DNA of 39,251 bases. Source: Stagnimonas sp. (lineage in GTDB: Bacteria > Pseudomonadota > Gammaproteobacteria > Nevskiales > Nevskiaceae). The notes below the pieces were generated by a model, which did not search any database, was not told the DNA's origin, and saw only the letters and a program-made list of their open reading frames with translations. The stretch's first letter is position 1, and every line of letters begins with the position of its first letter. Below, piece after piece: positions 25,334 through 34,448 of this stretch. Position numbers and translations under genes: made by a program. The stretch lies in assembly GCA_030696045.1 (NCBI GenBank), contig JAUYNO010000030.1, forward strand, positions 1 to 39,251, in the 5' to 3' direction.

Positions 25334-26085
25334 AACTCGACTTCAGCGGCCAGGTGGTCGTCGTCACCGGCGCGGGCCAAGGAAATGGTGCCGCCATCGC
25401 GCGCGCCTTCGCCCAGGCCGGCGCTCGTGTCGCCGTGACTGACCGCAATCGCGAAACGGCGCAGTCCATGGCGGCGCAGATCGTTGCGGAGGGCGGTGCA
25501 GCCCAGGCTTTCGAGCTCGACGTATCCGACGCTGCGGCCTGCGCAGCCTTTGCCTCCGACGTGCAGGTAACTCTTGGCGCGGTGTCGGTCCTCGTCAACA
25601 ACGCGGGCGTCCTGCTGCGCAGCCCGTTCGCCGAAGGCGACGCGCTGGGCGACTGGTCACGCACGCTGGGCGTGAACCTGAGCGGCCCCTATCACATGGC
25701 GCTCGCGCTGCTGGAGCAGCTCAAGGCCACGCGCGGCTGCATTCTGAACGTTGCCTCGATCCAGACTTTTGTCGCCACACCGAACTCTGTCTCCTACACC
25801 GCCTCGAAGGGCGGGGTGGGGCAGTTGACCAAGGCTCTGGCGAGCGAACTGGCGCCCCACGGCGTCCGGGTCAACGCGATTGCGCCCGGTTTCATGGCCA
25901 CGCCCATGACCGCGAGCACGCTGGCCGATGCCGAGAAGACCGCGCGCCTGCTGGGGCATGTGCCGATGCGGCGTCCCGGTGAACCGGCCGAGCTCGCCGG
26001 TCCGGCGCTGTTCCTGTGTTCGCCGCACGCTTCCTACGTGACGGGCGCCATCCTGCCGGTGGACGGCGGCTACCTGTCGGTCTAG
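25330..26085 (+). CDS. Short-chain dehydrogenase/reductase
   Basis: A 251-residue classical SDR: cofactor motif TGAGQGNG (the usual GIG is GNG), NNAGV, catalytic Ser in NVASIQT and YTASK. The C-terminal GAILPVDGGYLSV is typical. ELDVSDAAAC suggests an Asp after beta-3, and the DRN after beta-2 (VTDRN) favours NAD over NADP. It likely oxidises a hydroxyacyl-CoA or cyclic alcohol in the pathway. ATG overlaps the ligase stop (ATGA). It is followed by a second SDR, giving two different hydroxyl-acting enzymes in one operon. Confidence 0.92.
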   Translation: MKLDFSGQVVVVTGAGQGNGAAIARAFAQAGARVAVTDRNRETAQSMAAQIVAEGGAAQAFELDVSDAAACAAFASDVQVTLGAVSVLVNNAGVLLRSPFAEGDALGDWSRTLGVNLSGPYHMALALLEQLKATRGCILNVASIQTFVATPNSVSYTASKGGVGQLTKALASELAPHGVRVNAIAPGFMATPMTASTLADAEKTARLLGHVPMRRPGEPAELAGPALFLCSPHASYVTGAILPVDGGYLSV

Positions 26086-26096
26086 AACACTCGTCC

Positions 26097-26876
26097 ATGA
26101 CCGTTTCGTCCAGCGCGCCGTCAGCGGCCAACGAGTTCAATGGCCGCCTGGCCTTCATCACGGGCGCCGGGTCGGGTATCGGCGCCGCCACCGCGCGGCT
26201 GCTGGCACGGCGAGGCGCGTCGCTCGCTCTGGCGGACATCGATGAAGCCGCGGCTCACACGGTCGCGGGCGAAATCGCCCAGGAGGGTGGACGTGCGATT
26301 GCGTTTCGCGTCGACGTCGGCGATCCGCGCTCCGTCGAAGACGCCGTGGCTCGAGCCGCAGCCAGCCATGGCGGCTTGGACCTGGCGGTGAACGCCGCGG
26401 GCATCACGGGCGCCTTGACGCCGTGCGGCGACTACGACCTGGACGCGTGGCACAGGATAGTCAACATCAACCTGGCCGGCGTGTTCTTCTGCATGCGATT
26501 CCAGATTCCGCAAATGGTGCGGCGTGGCGGCGGCGCGATCGTCAATCTTTCATCCATCATGGGCAGCAACGCGATGGCGGGCACCGTGGCCTACACCGCG
26601 TCGAAGCACGGCGTCGAAGGCGCCACCAAAGCGGCGGCGCTGGACTACGCCGACAAGGGCATACGCGTGAATGCGGTGGCGCCCGGCTACGTGGACACGC
26701 CCCTGATTGCCAGACGCAAGGCTGAAGCGCACGAGCGCATGGTTGCGCTGCATCCCATGGGCCGGATTGCCCAGCCCGGGGAGATCGCGCAGCTGATTGC
26801 CTTCCTGCTGTCGCCGCAGGCGGCTTTCATCACAGGCAGCGTCCATATGGCCGATGGCGGCTACTCGGCGCGTTAG
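26097..26876 (+). CDS. Short-chain dehydrogenase/reductase
   Basis: A 259-residue classical [16 protein letters not shown] after beta-2 (NAD-type Asp), NAAGI, Ser in NLSSIMG, YTASKHG and the C-terminal [15 protein letters not shown] start it at ATG 26097 ([10 protein letters not shown]). The open frame runs back to 26016 inside the previous gene, but that part is a shadow. It is 11 bp after the preceding SDR and 13 bp before the racemase-like gene, in the importer-carboxylase operon. Probable 3-hydroxyacyl-CoA or alcohol dehydrogenase. The two SDRs are clearly different in sequence, so this is not a recent duplication. Confidence 0.92.
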   Translation: MTVSSSAPSAANEFNGRLAFITGAGSGIGAATARLLARRGASLALADIDEAAAHTVAGEIAQEGGRAIAFRVDVGDPRSVEDAVARAAASHGGLDLAVNAAGITGALTPCGDYDLDAWHRIVNINLAGVFFCMRFQIPQMVRRGGGAIVNLSSIMGSNAMAGTVAYTASKHGVEGATKAAALDYADKGIRVNAVAPGYVDTPLIARRKAEAHERMVALHPMGRIAQPGEIAQLIAFLLSPQAAFITGSVHMADGGYSAR

Positions 26877-26889
26877 AGAAAGTCTTGGA

Positions 26890-28029
26890 ATGAATTCAAT
26901 GCGCAGCGAAACGACTCGGACACCATCGGGGCCTCTGCGCGGATTCCGGATCCTCGAGTTTTCTTCCATCGGGCCCGGACCGTTTGCGGCCATGCTGCTG
27001 GCCGACATGGGCGCAGAGGTGGTGCGCATCGAGCGACGCGGCGCGCAATCCACGGACCCACGCGATGTCGTGAGCCGCAGCCGCACTGCGGTGGTCGAGC
27101 TGGACCTGAAGCAGGCAGCGGACCGTGACCAGGCGCTGCAGCTGGTAGCGAAGGCGGACGCCTTGATCGAAGGCTATCGGCCTGGCGTGATGGAGCGCCT
27201 CGGCCTGGGTCCTGGCGAAGTGTTCGCCGCCAATGGACGCATCGTATTCGGCCGGATGACGGGCTGGGGACAGACCGGTCCGCTCAGCCACGCCGCCGGG
27301 CACGACATCAACTACATCTCGTTGCCGGGCGCGCTGGCCGCGATCGGCAAGCCCGGCGAGCCGCCTCCACCACCGCTTAACCTGGTGGGTGACTACGGCG
27401 GTGGATCGATGTATCTCGTCGTCGGCATTCTGGCGGCGCTGCTCGAGGCGCGGCAATCCGGGAAGGGGCAGGTCGTCGATGCCGCGATGTGCGACGGTGT
27501 TGCCTCGCTGATGACCCTGTTCTCTTCGCTCACGGCCATGGGCCGGTGGACGGACCGTCGGGGCGACAATTTTCTGGATGGCGCAGCGCCGTTCTACCGC
27601 AGCTATGCGTGCAGCGACGGCAAGTTCGTATCGGTGGGGCCGCTCGAACCGCACTTCTTTGCCTTGCTGCGGGAGAAGCTCAACCTTACGGAGCCTGTCT
27701 TCGACCGGCAGAACGACAAGGCAGGCTGGCCGCTGATGCGCCAGAAGCTGGCCGAGGTGCTAGCCACCCGGACACGCGACGAGTGGTGCAGCCTGCTGGA
27801 GGGCACGGACGCCTGCGTCGCGCCCATCCTGACGCTGGCCGAGGCGCCGAATCATCCCCATCTGGCCGCGCGCCAGACTTTCGTCAGCGAAGACGGCATT
27901 ATGCAGCCGGCGCCGGCGCCGCGCTTCTCGCGCACGCCCTCCGCGATCCAGGGATCGCCGGCGATGTCGCCATCTAGTGCCGACGAGGTGCTGGCGCGCT
28001 GGGCGGGTGTTCAGGCCGCGACGGCATAG
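26890..28029 (+). CDS. Alpha-methylacyl-CoA racemase-like CaiB/BaiF protein
   Basis: A 379-residue family III CoA-transferase fold. Features specific to alpha-methylacyl-CoA racemases are present: [20 protein letters not shown] at the start, His138 in AGHDINY and Asp168 in VGDYGGGSM. These are spaced 30 residues apart, as are the catalytic His and Asp of the racemase. The enzyme would invert the 2-methyl stereocentre of a branched acyl-CoA so that stereospecific dehydrogenases can act. I start at ATG 26890, although the frame is open from 26797 inside the SDR. It is the last gene of the operon that begins at 17509, and the next gene has its own operator. Confidence 0.88.
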   Translation: MNSMRSETTRTPSGPLRGFRILEFSSIGPGPFAAMLLADMGAEVVRIERRGAQSTDPRDVVSRSRTAVVELDLKQAADRDQALQLVAKADALIEGYRPGVMERLGLGPGEVFAANGRIVFGRMTGWGQTGPLSHAAGHDINYISLPGALAAIGKPGEPPPPPLNLVGDYGGGSMYLVVGILAALLEARQSGKGQVVDAAMCDGVASLMTLFSSLTAMGRWTDRRGDNFLDGAAPFYRSYACSDGKFVSVGPLEPHFFALLREKLNLTEPVFDRQNDKAGWPLMRQKLAEVLATRTRDEWCSLLEGTDACVAPILTLAEAPNHPHLAARQTFVSEDGIMQPAPAPRFSRTPSAIQGSPAMSPSSADEVLARWAGVQAATA

Positions 28030-28123
28030 GCGAAGCCGGCGACGCAATTTGCACGCAGTTTGACTTGGCGCAAATCAAGTTCACGACACGGGACTTCCTC
28101 ACCTTTTGGCGAACATACGCGTT

Positions 28124-28151
28124 TGACCTGCCGGTTGAACCGCACTAAAGT
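28124..28151 (+). promoter_or_regulatory. Sigma-70-like promoter of the NIPSNAP-SDR-hydratase operon
   Basis: TTGACC (28124-28129) and TAAAGT (28146-28151) are separated by 16 bases. The operator at 28156-28173 follows and would cover the start site, the same layout as at 17416-17461. Confidence 0.55.
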
Positions 28152-28155
28152 CCGA

Positions 28156-28173
28156 CTAACAATCATTCGTTAG
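28156..28173. promoter_or_regulatory. TetR-type operator of the 28199-33307 operon
   Basis: CTAACAATCATTCGTTAG, read on the minus strand, is CTAACGAATGATTGTTAG and differs from the consensus at one base. It is 26 bp upstream of the first start codon. Confidence 0.78.
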
Positions 28174-28198
28174 CGATATGTTTCGAGGAGAATCCAGG

Positions 28199-28519
28199 AT
28201 GTTGGTCGAAGAACGCTGCTATCTGATCAGGCCGGAATTCACGACAGCCACCTATCTGGGCATTTACGTCTCGACGGGTGCGCTCGATCTGCAAAAGCGC
28301 ATTCTTGGCAATCTGCTGGGCTACTTCACCACCGAGATCGGCGAACTCAACGCCCTGGTCCACCTGTGGGGCTACGGTGGCTTCGAAGAGCGGCAACGCC
28401 GCCGGGCCTTGCTCAGCGCCGAGCCCGCGTGGCAAGCCTATCTCACACAGATCAGGCCCATGCTGAGATCGATGAGCAATCGATTGTTGGTTCCCACCGA
28501 TTTTTCACCGATCCGCTGA
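28199..28519 (+). CDS. NIPSNAP-family small protein
   Basis: A 106-residue protein with the dimeric alpha-beta-barrel NIPSNAP pattern: MLVEERCYLIRPEF, a central LGYFTTEIGELNALVHLWGY and the following FEERQRRRALL. Such proteins are frequent in catabolic operons, but their role is undefined. ATG 28199 is chosen because GAGGAG (28185-28190) sits eight bases before it. The upstream in-frame ATG 28178 lies five bases past the operator and lacks a ribosome site. First gene of the operon 28199-33307. Confidence 0.88.
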   Translation: MLVEERCYLIRPEFTTATYLGIYVSTGALDLQKRILGNLLGYFTTEIGELNALVHLWGYGGFEERQRRRALLSAEPAWQAYLTQIRPMLRSMSNRLLVPTDFSPIR

Positions 28520-28560
28520 GCGGCCTTGGCTGCGGACTGCACGCTCCCCAAGAGATCGAC

Positions 28561-29295
28561 ATGACTGATACGCGAGGTGGAGCCGTTCTCGTCACCGGGG
28601 CGAGCAGCGGCATCGGCGCTGCAATTGCGGCGGCGGTGGCAAAGGCCGGCTGGCGGGTCGTCTGCTCTGCCCGCCGGCTCGACAAGCTTGCGGAGCAGGT
28701 CAAGGCGATCGGCGCCGCGGCGACTTCGGTCAGCCTCGACGTGCGCGACAAGCAGTCGGTCACCACGCTACTGGAAAGAATCCCCGCCGGGTGGCGCGAA
28801 ATCGACGTGCTGGTCAACTGCGCTGGGCACGACATCGGCGGGCGACAACGCTTCGACCTGGGGTCGATGAACGACTGGGCGGACACCCTCAACAGCAATC
28901 TTCTCGGCACGATGAGGGTGACGCACGCCGTGGTTCCGGGGATGCTCCAGCGCGGCCGCGGGCACATCGTCAACATGAGTTCTGTCTACGCCCTCGAAGC
29001 GCACGCGGGGTCGTCCTCCTACTGCGCCAGCAAGTACGGAATCAACGGTTTCAGCAAGGCGATTCTGGACGACTATCGTAACCAGGGCGTGCGCGTCACG
29101 CAGATCCTGCCCGGTGTGGCCAGGACCGATTTTTCCGATACGCGGTGGAGCGGCGACCGCTCCAAGGTCGATGCGTTCTATGCCTCCATTCCGGTGGTAC
29201 TGGAGCCCGAGGATATTGCCCGCGCTGTCCTGTTCGCGATTGAACAGCCGCGGCACGTGATCATCGCCGACATCGTCATGGTGGCGGGGTCCTGA
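28561..29295 (+). CDS. Short-chain dehydrogenase/reductase
   Basis: A 244-residue classical SDR: TGASSGIG, the NADP-leaning CSARR after beta-2, NCAGHD, Ser in NMSSVYA and YCASKYG. The C-terminal half resembles YdfG/3-hydroxy-acid dehydrogenases (GVARTDFSDTRW, then EPEDIARAVLFAIEQP). ATG 28561 is preferred. The frame is open back to 28366, but that overlaps the NIPSNAP gene. The Arg pair suggests NADP(H), unlike the two SDRs of the importer operon. A role in oxidising or reducing a hydroxyl group of an intermediate is likely, but the substrate is unknown. Confidence 0.9.
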   Translation: MTDTRGGAVLVTGASSGIGAAIAAAVAKAGWRVVCSARRLDKLAEQVKAIGAAATSVSLDVRDKQSVTTLLERIPAGWREIDVLVNCAGHDIGGRQRFDLGSMNDWADTLNSNLLGTMRVTHAVVPGMLQRGRGHIVNMSSVYALEAHAGSSSYCASKYGINGFSKAILDDYRNQGVRVTQILPGVARTDFSDTRWSGDRSKVDAFYASIPVVLEPEDIARAVLFAIEQPRHVIIADIVMVAGS

Positions 29296-29366
29296 CCGGC
29301 GAGTCCTGGCCACTTGCCCTGCACCGCGCATCGAATTCCGACAAACACTGAACAGGAGATTACACA

Positions 29367-30185
29367 ATGATCAAGACGAAGGCGGCCCAATGGCAGCCGG
29401 AACATTTCAAATGGGAAGTCGAGGACCGGGTCGCGACCATCACGTTGAACCGCCCCGACCGCAAGAATCCGCTGACATTCGAGAGCTACGCTGAACTGCG
29501 CGACACGTTCCACCGCCTGCGCGATGCGAACGACGTCCGCGTCGTGGTCCTGACCGGCGCGGGGGACAACTTCTGCTCCGGCGGCGACGTGCACGAAATC
29601 ATCGGTCCCCTGACCGGCATGGAAATGGACGGCCTACTCACGTTCACGCGCATGACCGGCGACTTGGTCAAGGAAATGCGCAACTGCCCGCAGCCCATCG
29701 TGGCGGCGATCGACGGCGTGTGTGCCGGCGCCGGCGCGATCCTGTCGATGGCCTCGGACCTTCGATACGCGACGACCGATGCGAAGACGGCGTTCCTGTT
29801 CACCCGCGTCGGCCTGGCCGGATGCGACATGGGCGCGTGCGCCATCCTGCCGCGCATCATCGGTCATGGCCGCGCCAGCGAACTGCTTTACACCGGCCGC
29901 TCGATGAGTGCCGAGGAGGGGCTGGCGTGGGGCTACTTCAGCGCTGTCGTGCCCCGCGCGGAACTGCATGCCAAGGCACTCGGCATCGCGCTGTCCCTGG
30001 CCCAAGGCCCCGCTTTTGCCCATTCCATGACCAAGAAGTGCCTGCACCAGGAATGGAGCCAGAGCATCGAGCAGGCGCTGGAGACGGAAGCGCAGGCGCA
30101 GGCCATCTGCATGAAGACGCAGGACTTCAGGCGGGCCTATGAAGCATTCGTGAACAAGCAACGGCCTTCCTTCGAGGGCAACTGA
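29367..30185 (+). CDS. Crotonase-fold protein lacking both canonical hydratase Glu
   Basis: A 272-residue enoyl-CoA hydratase/isomerase-superfamily protein. The CoA oxyanion-hole loop ([11 protein letters not shown]) and the second loop ([15 protein letters not shown]) are present. By hand alignment, the two catalytic Glu of enoyl-CoA hydratase are replaced: Ile125 occupies the first position, and the second falls in [11 protein letters not shown] with no Glu. Asp154 in GCDMG aligns with the third acidic residue of dienoyl-CoA isomerases. So a simple hydratase call is doubtful, and isomerase, ring-opening or other crotonase chemistry is possible. AGGAG precedes ATG 29367 at normal spacing. 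It lies between an SDR and an acyl-CoA ligase. Confidence 0.88.
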   Translation: MIKTKAAQWQPEHFKWEVEDRVATITLNRPDRKNPLTFESYAELRDTFHRLRDANDVRVVVLTGAGDNFCSGGDVHEIIGPLTGMEMDGLLTFTRMTGDLVKEMRNCPQPIVAAIDGVCAGAGAILSMASDLRYATTDAKTAFLFTRVGLAGCDMGACAILPRIIGHGRASELLYTGRSMSAEEGLAWGYFSAVVPRAELHAKALGIALSLAQGPAFAHSMTKKCLHQEWSQSIEQALETEAQAQAICMKTQDFRRAYEAFVNKQRPSFEGN

Positions 30186-30228
30186 AGCAACGACAGCACG
30201 CGGCGTAGGGCCCTGGTAGGAGCGAAGA

Positions 30229-32145
30229 ATGGATGCGATCTCGGACAGCCAACTCGCGCGCTTTCTCGCGCAACACCGGCTCGCCAGCTATGTGTCCCTT
30301 TGCGAGAGGGCGGCCGCCGACCCGGAATGGTTCTGGCGTGCCGTGATGGATTTCCATCAGCTGCATTTCTTCCGACCATTCGACCGGTTGCTCGACGTGT
30401 CGAAGGGGCCCGAGTGGGCGCAGTGGTGCGTGGGCGGCACGACCAACATGGCCTGGAACTGCCTGGACCGCACGATTGCAGCCGGGCGCGCCGACCACGT
30501 CGCGGTCGTCTGGGAGGGTGAAGACGGCCGGCAGCGGTCGGTGAACTACGACGAGCTTGCGTCCCTCGTCAGGCGAGCCGCGGCCGGCCTGGGTGATCTG
30601 GGCTTGGGGCGCGGCGACGTGGTCGGCCTGTACATGCCGATGGTGCCGGAGACGATGGCGGCCTACCTGGCCATTGTGAGCATTGGGGCGATTGCGCTTC
30701 CCATGTTCTCGGGCTTCGGTGCGCAGGCCGTGGCAGAGCGGCTGGTCGATGCGCAGGCCACGGCGGTCTTCAGCGCGGACTACACCTACCGAAGGGGCAA
30801 GAAGTTCTCAATGCTCGACGTGGTGGAGGAAGCGATGCGCTCCACGCCTTCACTCAAGCACATCATTGTCGTGGAGCGCGATGCTCCGGGCGCGGCACCG
30901 GCGGCTCATCGCCACACGCGCTGGAGCGATCTGGTGGCGGACTCGCGCGAAGTCATGCCGCTGGAATTGCCGGCCGACGCACCGGCCATGATCGTCTACA
31001 CCTCGGGCACCACCGGCAAGCCCAAGGGGACGATCCACACCCATTGCGGCTTCATGACCAAGGTGGCGCTGGACTTCGGCCTGATCCTCGACCTGCAAGC
31101 CGGCGACCGCCTGTTGTGGATGAGTGACATGGGTTGGCTCACGGGCCCTATCCTGGCCGTCGCCGTTCCGTTGATGGGCGCTACGGTCGTGCTGGCGGAA
31201 GGGGTCCCGGACTATCCGGAGCCCGGCCGGCTGTGGCGGCTGGCGCAGGACCATCGCATCACGTTCCTGGGAGTCGCTCCGACGATGGTGCGCGCGTTCA
31301 TGCAGCAACCGCCAGAGGTCGTCAAGGGCTACGACCTGAGCGCGCTGCGTATCACGGCGGCCACGGGCGAGCCTTGGACGCCGGAGGCCTGGTCGTGGTT
31401 CCGCAGCGAAGTGGGGCATGGCCGCGTGCCTCTGCTGAACTACTCCGGCGGCACCGAGATCGGCGGCGGCATCTTGGCGGGCACCGTGTTGCATACCGAC
31501 CTCGCGCCTTGCGCGTTCGCCGGGCCTATCCCCGGCATGGGCGCGGTCGTGGTGGACGAAGCGGGGCATCCCGTGGCCACCGGGCAGGTGGGTGAACTGG
31601 CGCTGTCCGTCCCGTCCATCGGCCTCACGCGCGGCTTCTGGCGCGACCCGCAGCGCTACATCGAGACGTATTGGTCGAAGCTGCCTAGGCTGTGGGTGCA
31701 CGGGGATTTTGCGTCAATCGACGAGCGCGGTTTCTGGTACATCCACGGGCGGTCGGACGATACCATCAAGATTGCCGGCAAGCGCATCGGTCCTGCGGAG
31801 GTAGAGGCCGCGCTGCTGGCCACCGGCAAAGTGGCTGAAGCGGCGGCGGTAGGTCTGCCCGATCCGATCAAGGGTTCCGCAGTCGTGTGCGTGTGCGTGC
31901 CCGCCCGCACGGCCGTAGCGGGGCCTGCACTGGCGACCGAGCTGCGGCAAGCGGTGGTGGATGCGCTGGGCTCATCATTTCGGCCCAAGCAGGTCTATTT
32001 CGCATCGGACCTGCCCAAGACCCGCAGCATGAAGATCATGCGCAGGCTGGTGCGGTCCGTGCTGTTGGGTGAGGCCACTGGCGACCTCTCCGGCCTGGTG
32101 AATCCGGATTCGCTGAACGAATTGAAGCGTGTTGGAGGGCATTGA
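30229..32145 (+). CDS. Acyl-CoA synthetase, acetyl-CoA-synthetase-like (AMP-forming)
   Basis: A 638-residue ANL ligase with the long acetyl-CoA-synthetase-type N-terminus (WFWRAVMDFHQLHFF, GGTTNMAWNCLDR), P-loop IVYTSGTTGKPKGT, NYSGGTEIGGG, IHGRSDDTIKIAGKRIGP and the catalytic C-terminal Lys in PKTRSMKIMRR (usually RSGKIMRR). GGAG precedes ATG 30229. It may activate a second carboxylate, either a different substrate of the cluster or a product released later, because another AMP ligase lies in the importer operon. The next gene starts two bases after its stop, so they are coupled. Confidence 0.93.
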   Translation: MDAISDSQLARFLAQHRLASYVSLCERAAADPEWFWRAVMDFHQLHFFRPFDRLLDVSKGPEWAQWCVGGTTNMAWNCLDRTIAAGRADHVAVVWEGEDGRQRSVNYDELASLVRRAAAGLGDLGLGRGDVVGLYMPMVPETMAAYLAIVSIGAIALPMFSGFGAQAVAERLVDAQATAVFSADYTYRRGKKFSMLDVVEEAMRSTPSLKHIIVVERDAPGAAPAAHRHTRWSDLVADSREVMPLELPADAPAMIVYTSGTTGKPKGTIHTHCGFMTKVALDFGLILDLQAGDRLLWMSDMGWLTGPILAVAVPLMGATVVLAEGVPDYPEPGRLWRLAQDHRITFLGVAPTMVRAFMQQPPEVVKGYDLSALRITAATGEPWTPEAWSWFRSEVGHGRVPLLNYSGGTEIGGGILAGTVLHTDLAPCAFAGPIPGMGAVVVDEAGHPVATGQVGELALSVPSIGLTRGFWRDPQRYIETYWSKLPRLWVHGDFASIDERGFWYIHGRSDDTIKIAGKRIGPAEVEAALLATGKVAEAAAVGLPDPIKGSAVVCVCVPARTAVAGPALATELRQAVVDALGSSFRPKQVYFASDLPKTRSMKIMRRLVRSVLLGEATGDLSGLVNPDSLNELKRVGGH

Positions 32146-32146
32146 G

Positions 32147-33307
32147 ATGGGACTGCCGGACTATCTTCATTGGCCGTTCTTCGAAGACAGACATCGCCAG
32201 CACGCGAAGGCGCTCGACACGTGGGCCCGGGCCCGCCTGCCGGCGCTGCTCGAAGACGACGAAAAGGACGCGATGAGTGCCACTCGGCGCCTGGTCGCGG
32301 CGCTGGCTGAGGGAGGCTGGCTGGATGCTGCGGTTTCCAGCGCGCCGGGGCGTGCCCCGGACAGCCTGACGCTTTGCCTGAGCCGCGACATCCTGGCGAG
32401 CTACGGTGCACTTGCGGACTTCGCGTTCGCGATGCAGGGGTTGGGCAGCGGCCCGATTGGGTTGTGCGGAGACACCGCGCAGCGGCAGCGCTACCTGCCC
32501 GACGTGAAGTCCGGGCGCAGCATCGCGGCCTTTGCATTGACCGAGCCCGATGCGGGTTCGGACGTGGCTGCGCTGAAGACCACAGCGCGGCGCGATGGCG
32601 ATGACTATGTGCTGGATGGCACCAAGACCTTCATCTCGAATGCCGGCCTGGCGGGCTTCTACGTCGTCTTTGCGCGCACCGGGGTTCCCGGGCCAAGGGG
32701 CCTGTCGGCCTTCATCGTCGACGCGGACACGCCGGGGCTGGAGGTGTCGGAGCAATTGCCGGTGATCTCTCCGCATCCCATCGGCGTGGTTCGCCTTGCG
32801 TCCTGCCGCGTTCCTGCCGGGCGCCGTCTGGGCGAGGAAGGGCAGGGCTTTGCCATCGCCATGGGCACGCTGGATGTGTTCAGGGTCAGCGTCGGCGCCG
32901 CCGCGCTAGGTCTGTCGCGTTGTGCGTTCCAGCAGGCCCTCGACCGCGTGAGGGAGCGCGAGATATTCGGGGCGAAGCTGGCAACGTATCAGCTCACGCA
33001 GGCCAAGATCGCCGACATGGCGGTAGGGGTTGACGCTTCCGCGCTGCTCGTCTATCGCGCCGCATGGACCAAGGCCTCCCTGGGCGGGCGCACAACGCGA
33101 GAAGCCTCAATGGCCAAACTGTTCGCCACCGAGCAGGCCCAGCTCGTTATCGACCAGGCCGTGCAACTGTTCGGCGGGCTCGGTGTGGTTCACGGCTCAA
33201 CCGTCGAGCGGCTGTATCGCGACGTGCGGGCCTTGCGCATCTACGAAGGGACCAGCGAGGTGCAAAAGCTCGTCATCGCCGCCCAGTATTTGAAGGGCGG
33301 TCATTGA
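32147..33307 (+). CDS. Acyl-CoA dehydrogenase (MCAD-type catalytic Glu)
   Basis: A 386-residue flavoprotein: FALTEPDAGSDVAALK, TKTFISNAGLAGFY, REIFGAKLATYQLTQ and IYEGTSEVQKLVI with the catalytic Glu367 in the canonical YEGT position. This differs from the other two dehydrogenases in the window, which use or lack other positions. ATG 32147, preceded by GGAGGG, is chosen over the open frame from 32129. It completes an operon with ligase, crotonase and SDR, giving most of a beta-oxidation cycle. A hairpin follows before the convergent reductase gene. Confidence 0.94.
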   Translation: MGLPDYLHWPFFEDRHRQHAKALDTWARARLPALLEDDEKDAMSATRRLVAALAEGGWLDAAVSSAPGRAPDSLTLCLSRDILASYGALADFAFAMQGLGSGPIGLCGDTAQRQRYLPDVKSGRSIAAFALTEPDAGSDVAALKTTARRDGDDYVLDGTKTFISNAGLAGFYVVFARTGVPGPRGLSAFIVDADTPGLEVSEQLPVISPHPIGVVRLASCRVPAGRRLGEEGQGFAIAMGTLDVFRVSVGAAALGLSRCAFQQALDRVREREIFGAKLATYQLTQAKIADMAVGVDASALLVYRAAWTKASLGGRTTREASMAKLFATEQAQLVIDQAVQLFGGLGVVHGSTVERLYRDVRALRIYEGTSEVQKLVIAAQYLKGGH

Positions 33308-33331
33308 GGGGCCCGACCCTATGGGCCGGTA

Positions 33332-33355
33332 CGCCGCCGCTGAGTTGCGGCGGCG
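33332..33355. terminator. GC-rich hairpin between convergent genes
   Basis: CGCCGCCGC (33332-33340) and GCGGCGGCG (33347-33355) pair perfectly around a six-base loop, one base before the reductase stop codon on the other strand. A smaller GGCCC/GGGCC hairpin precedes it. There is no T-run on either side. Confidence 0.5.
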
Positions 33356-33356
33356 C

Positions 33357-34448
33357 TCAGGCCGGTGCCGGGTAGTCGGTGTAGCCTTCGGCTCCGTCGG
33401 TATAGAAGGTGGCGCGAGCGGCCTTGGCCAGCTGCAGGCCGCCACGCAGCCTTGCGACCAGATCCGGGTTCGCGATGTAGGGTCGGCCAAAGCCGATCAG
33501 GTCGGCAACGCCTTGCCGCAGCGCCTGTTCGGCCGAGACACGGTCATAGCCGCCAGCGACCATTAGCGTACCGGGGAAATGCTGACGGCTGAAACGGGGG
33601 ACGTCGATGGCACCTGCCTGGACGGTGCGGTCACCGCTGACTTCGGGGTTGATCACGTGCAGGTAGGCGGGGCCCAGCCGGGCCAGCCCTTCGATCGCAG
33701 TGCCGAAGAGGGTTGCAGGGTCCTGGTCGTTCACCCCATTGAACACGCCGAAGGGCGACAGGCGCACGCCGGTGCGGTCCGCGCCCACGGCCTGCAGGAC
33801 TGCCTCGCACACTTCCCAGAGGAAGCGCGAGCGATTGCGGGCGTCGCCGCCGTAGCCGTCGGTGCGCCGGTTGGCGCTGCCCTGCAGAAACTGGTCGATC
33901 AGGTAGCCGTTACCGCCATGAATTTCCACTCCGTCGAAACCCGAATCAATGGCATTGCGCGCTGCCTGGGCAAAGCCGCGCACAACAGCTGCAATCTCCT
34001 GCTGCGTCAGGGCGTCGGGCACCGGTGCCGGGAGTATTCCGTCGGGGGTGAAGATGTTCACCCCCGACGGAATAGCCGAGGGCCCGACAGACCTCGAGCC
34101 AGGCTCCCTGTTCAGCGGGTGCGACACCCGCCCGACGTGCCACACCTGGTGCGCGATACGCCCACCCTTCGCATGCACGGCATCGGTCACCTTGCGCCAC
34201 GCGGCAATCTGCGCCGGGGTGTAGATGCCCGGTGTGCGCATGTAGCCCTGGCCCTCCGCGCAGAAATGGGTGGCCTCCGTCACGATCAGGCCGGCAGATG
34301 CACGCTGCGCGTAATACGTGGCCATGATCTCCGTCGGAACGCCGTCAGCCCCGGCGCGCGCGCGGGTCATGGGTGCCATCACGACGCGGTTCGGAAGCTG
34401 CATCGCGCCCAGGCGCAGCGGCGAAAGGAGCAGGGGACCTTCGCTCAT
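33357..34448 (-). CDS. Old Yellow Enzyme-family alkene reductase
   Basis: A 363-residue FMN protein of the NemA/OYE class I type: LPNRVVMAPMTRARA, the QVWHVGRVSHP segment with the substrate-binding His, VEIHGGNGYLIDQFL, RTDGYGG and the C-terminal FMN-phosphate region GFGRPYIANPDL. Such enzymes reduce activated C=C bonds of enones, enals or nitro compounds with NAD(P)H. ATG at 34448 overlaps the lyase stop by four bases (ATGA). The open frame extending to 35165 is antisense shadow of the lyase and was rejected. It is the last gene of the minus-strand unit 36652-33357, where an enone or unsaturated acyl intermediate is plausible. Confidence 0.92.
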   Translation of the reverse strand: MSEGPLLLSPLRLGAMQLPNRVVMAPMTRARAGADGVPTEIMATYYAQRASAGLIVTEATHFCAEGQGYMRTPGIYTPAQIAAWRKVTDAVHAKGGRIAHQVWHVGRVSHPLNREPGSRSVGPSAIPSGVNIFTPDGILPAPVPDALTQQEIAAVVRGFAQAARNAIDSGFDGVEIHGGNGYLIDQFLQGSANRRTDGYGGDARNRSRFLWEVCEAVLQAVGADRTGVRLSPFGVFNGVNDQDPATLFGTAIEGLARLGPAYLHVINPEVSGDRTVQAGAIDVPRFSRQHFPGTLMVAGGYDRVSAEQALRQGVADLIGFGRPYIANPDLVARLRGGLQLAKAARATFYTDGAEGYTDYPAPA

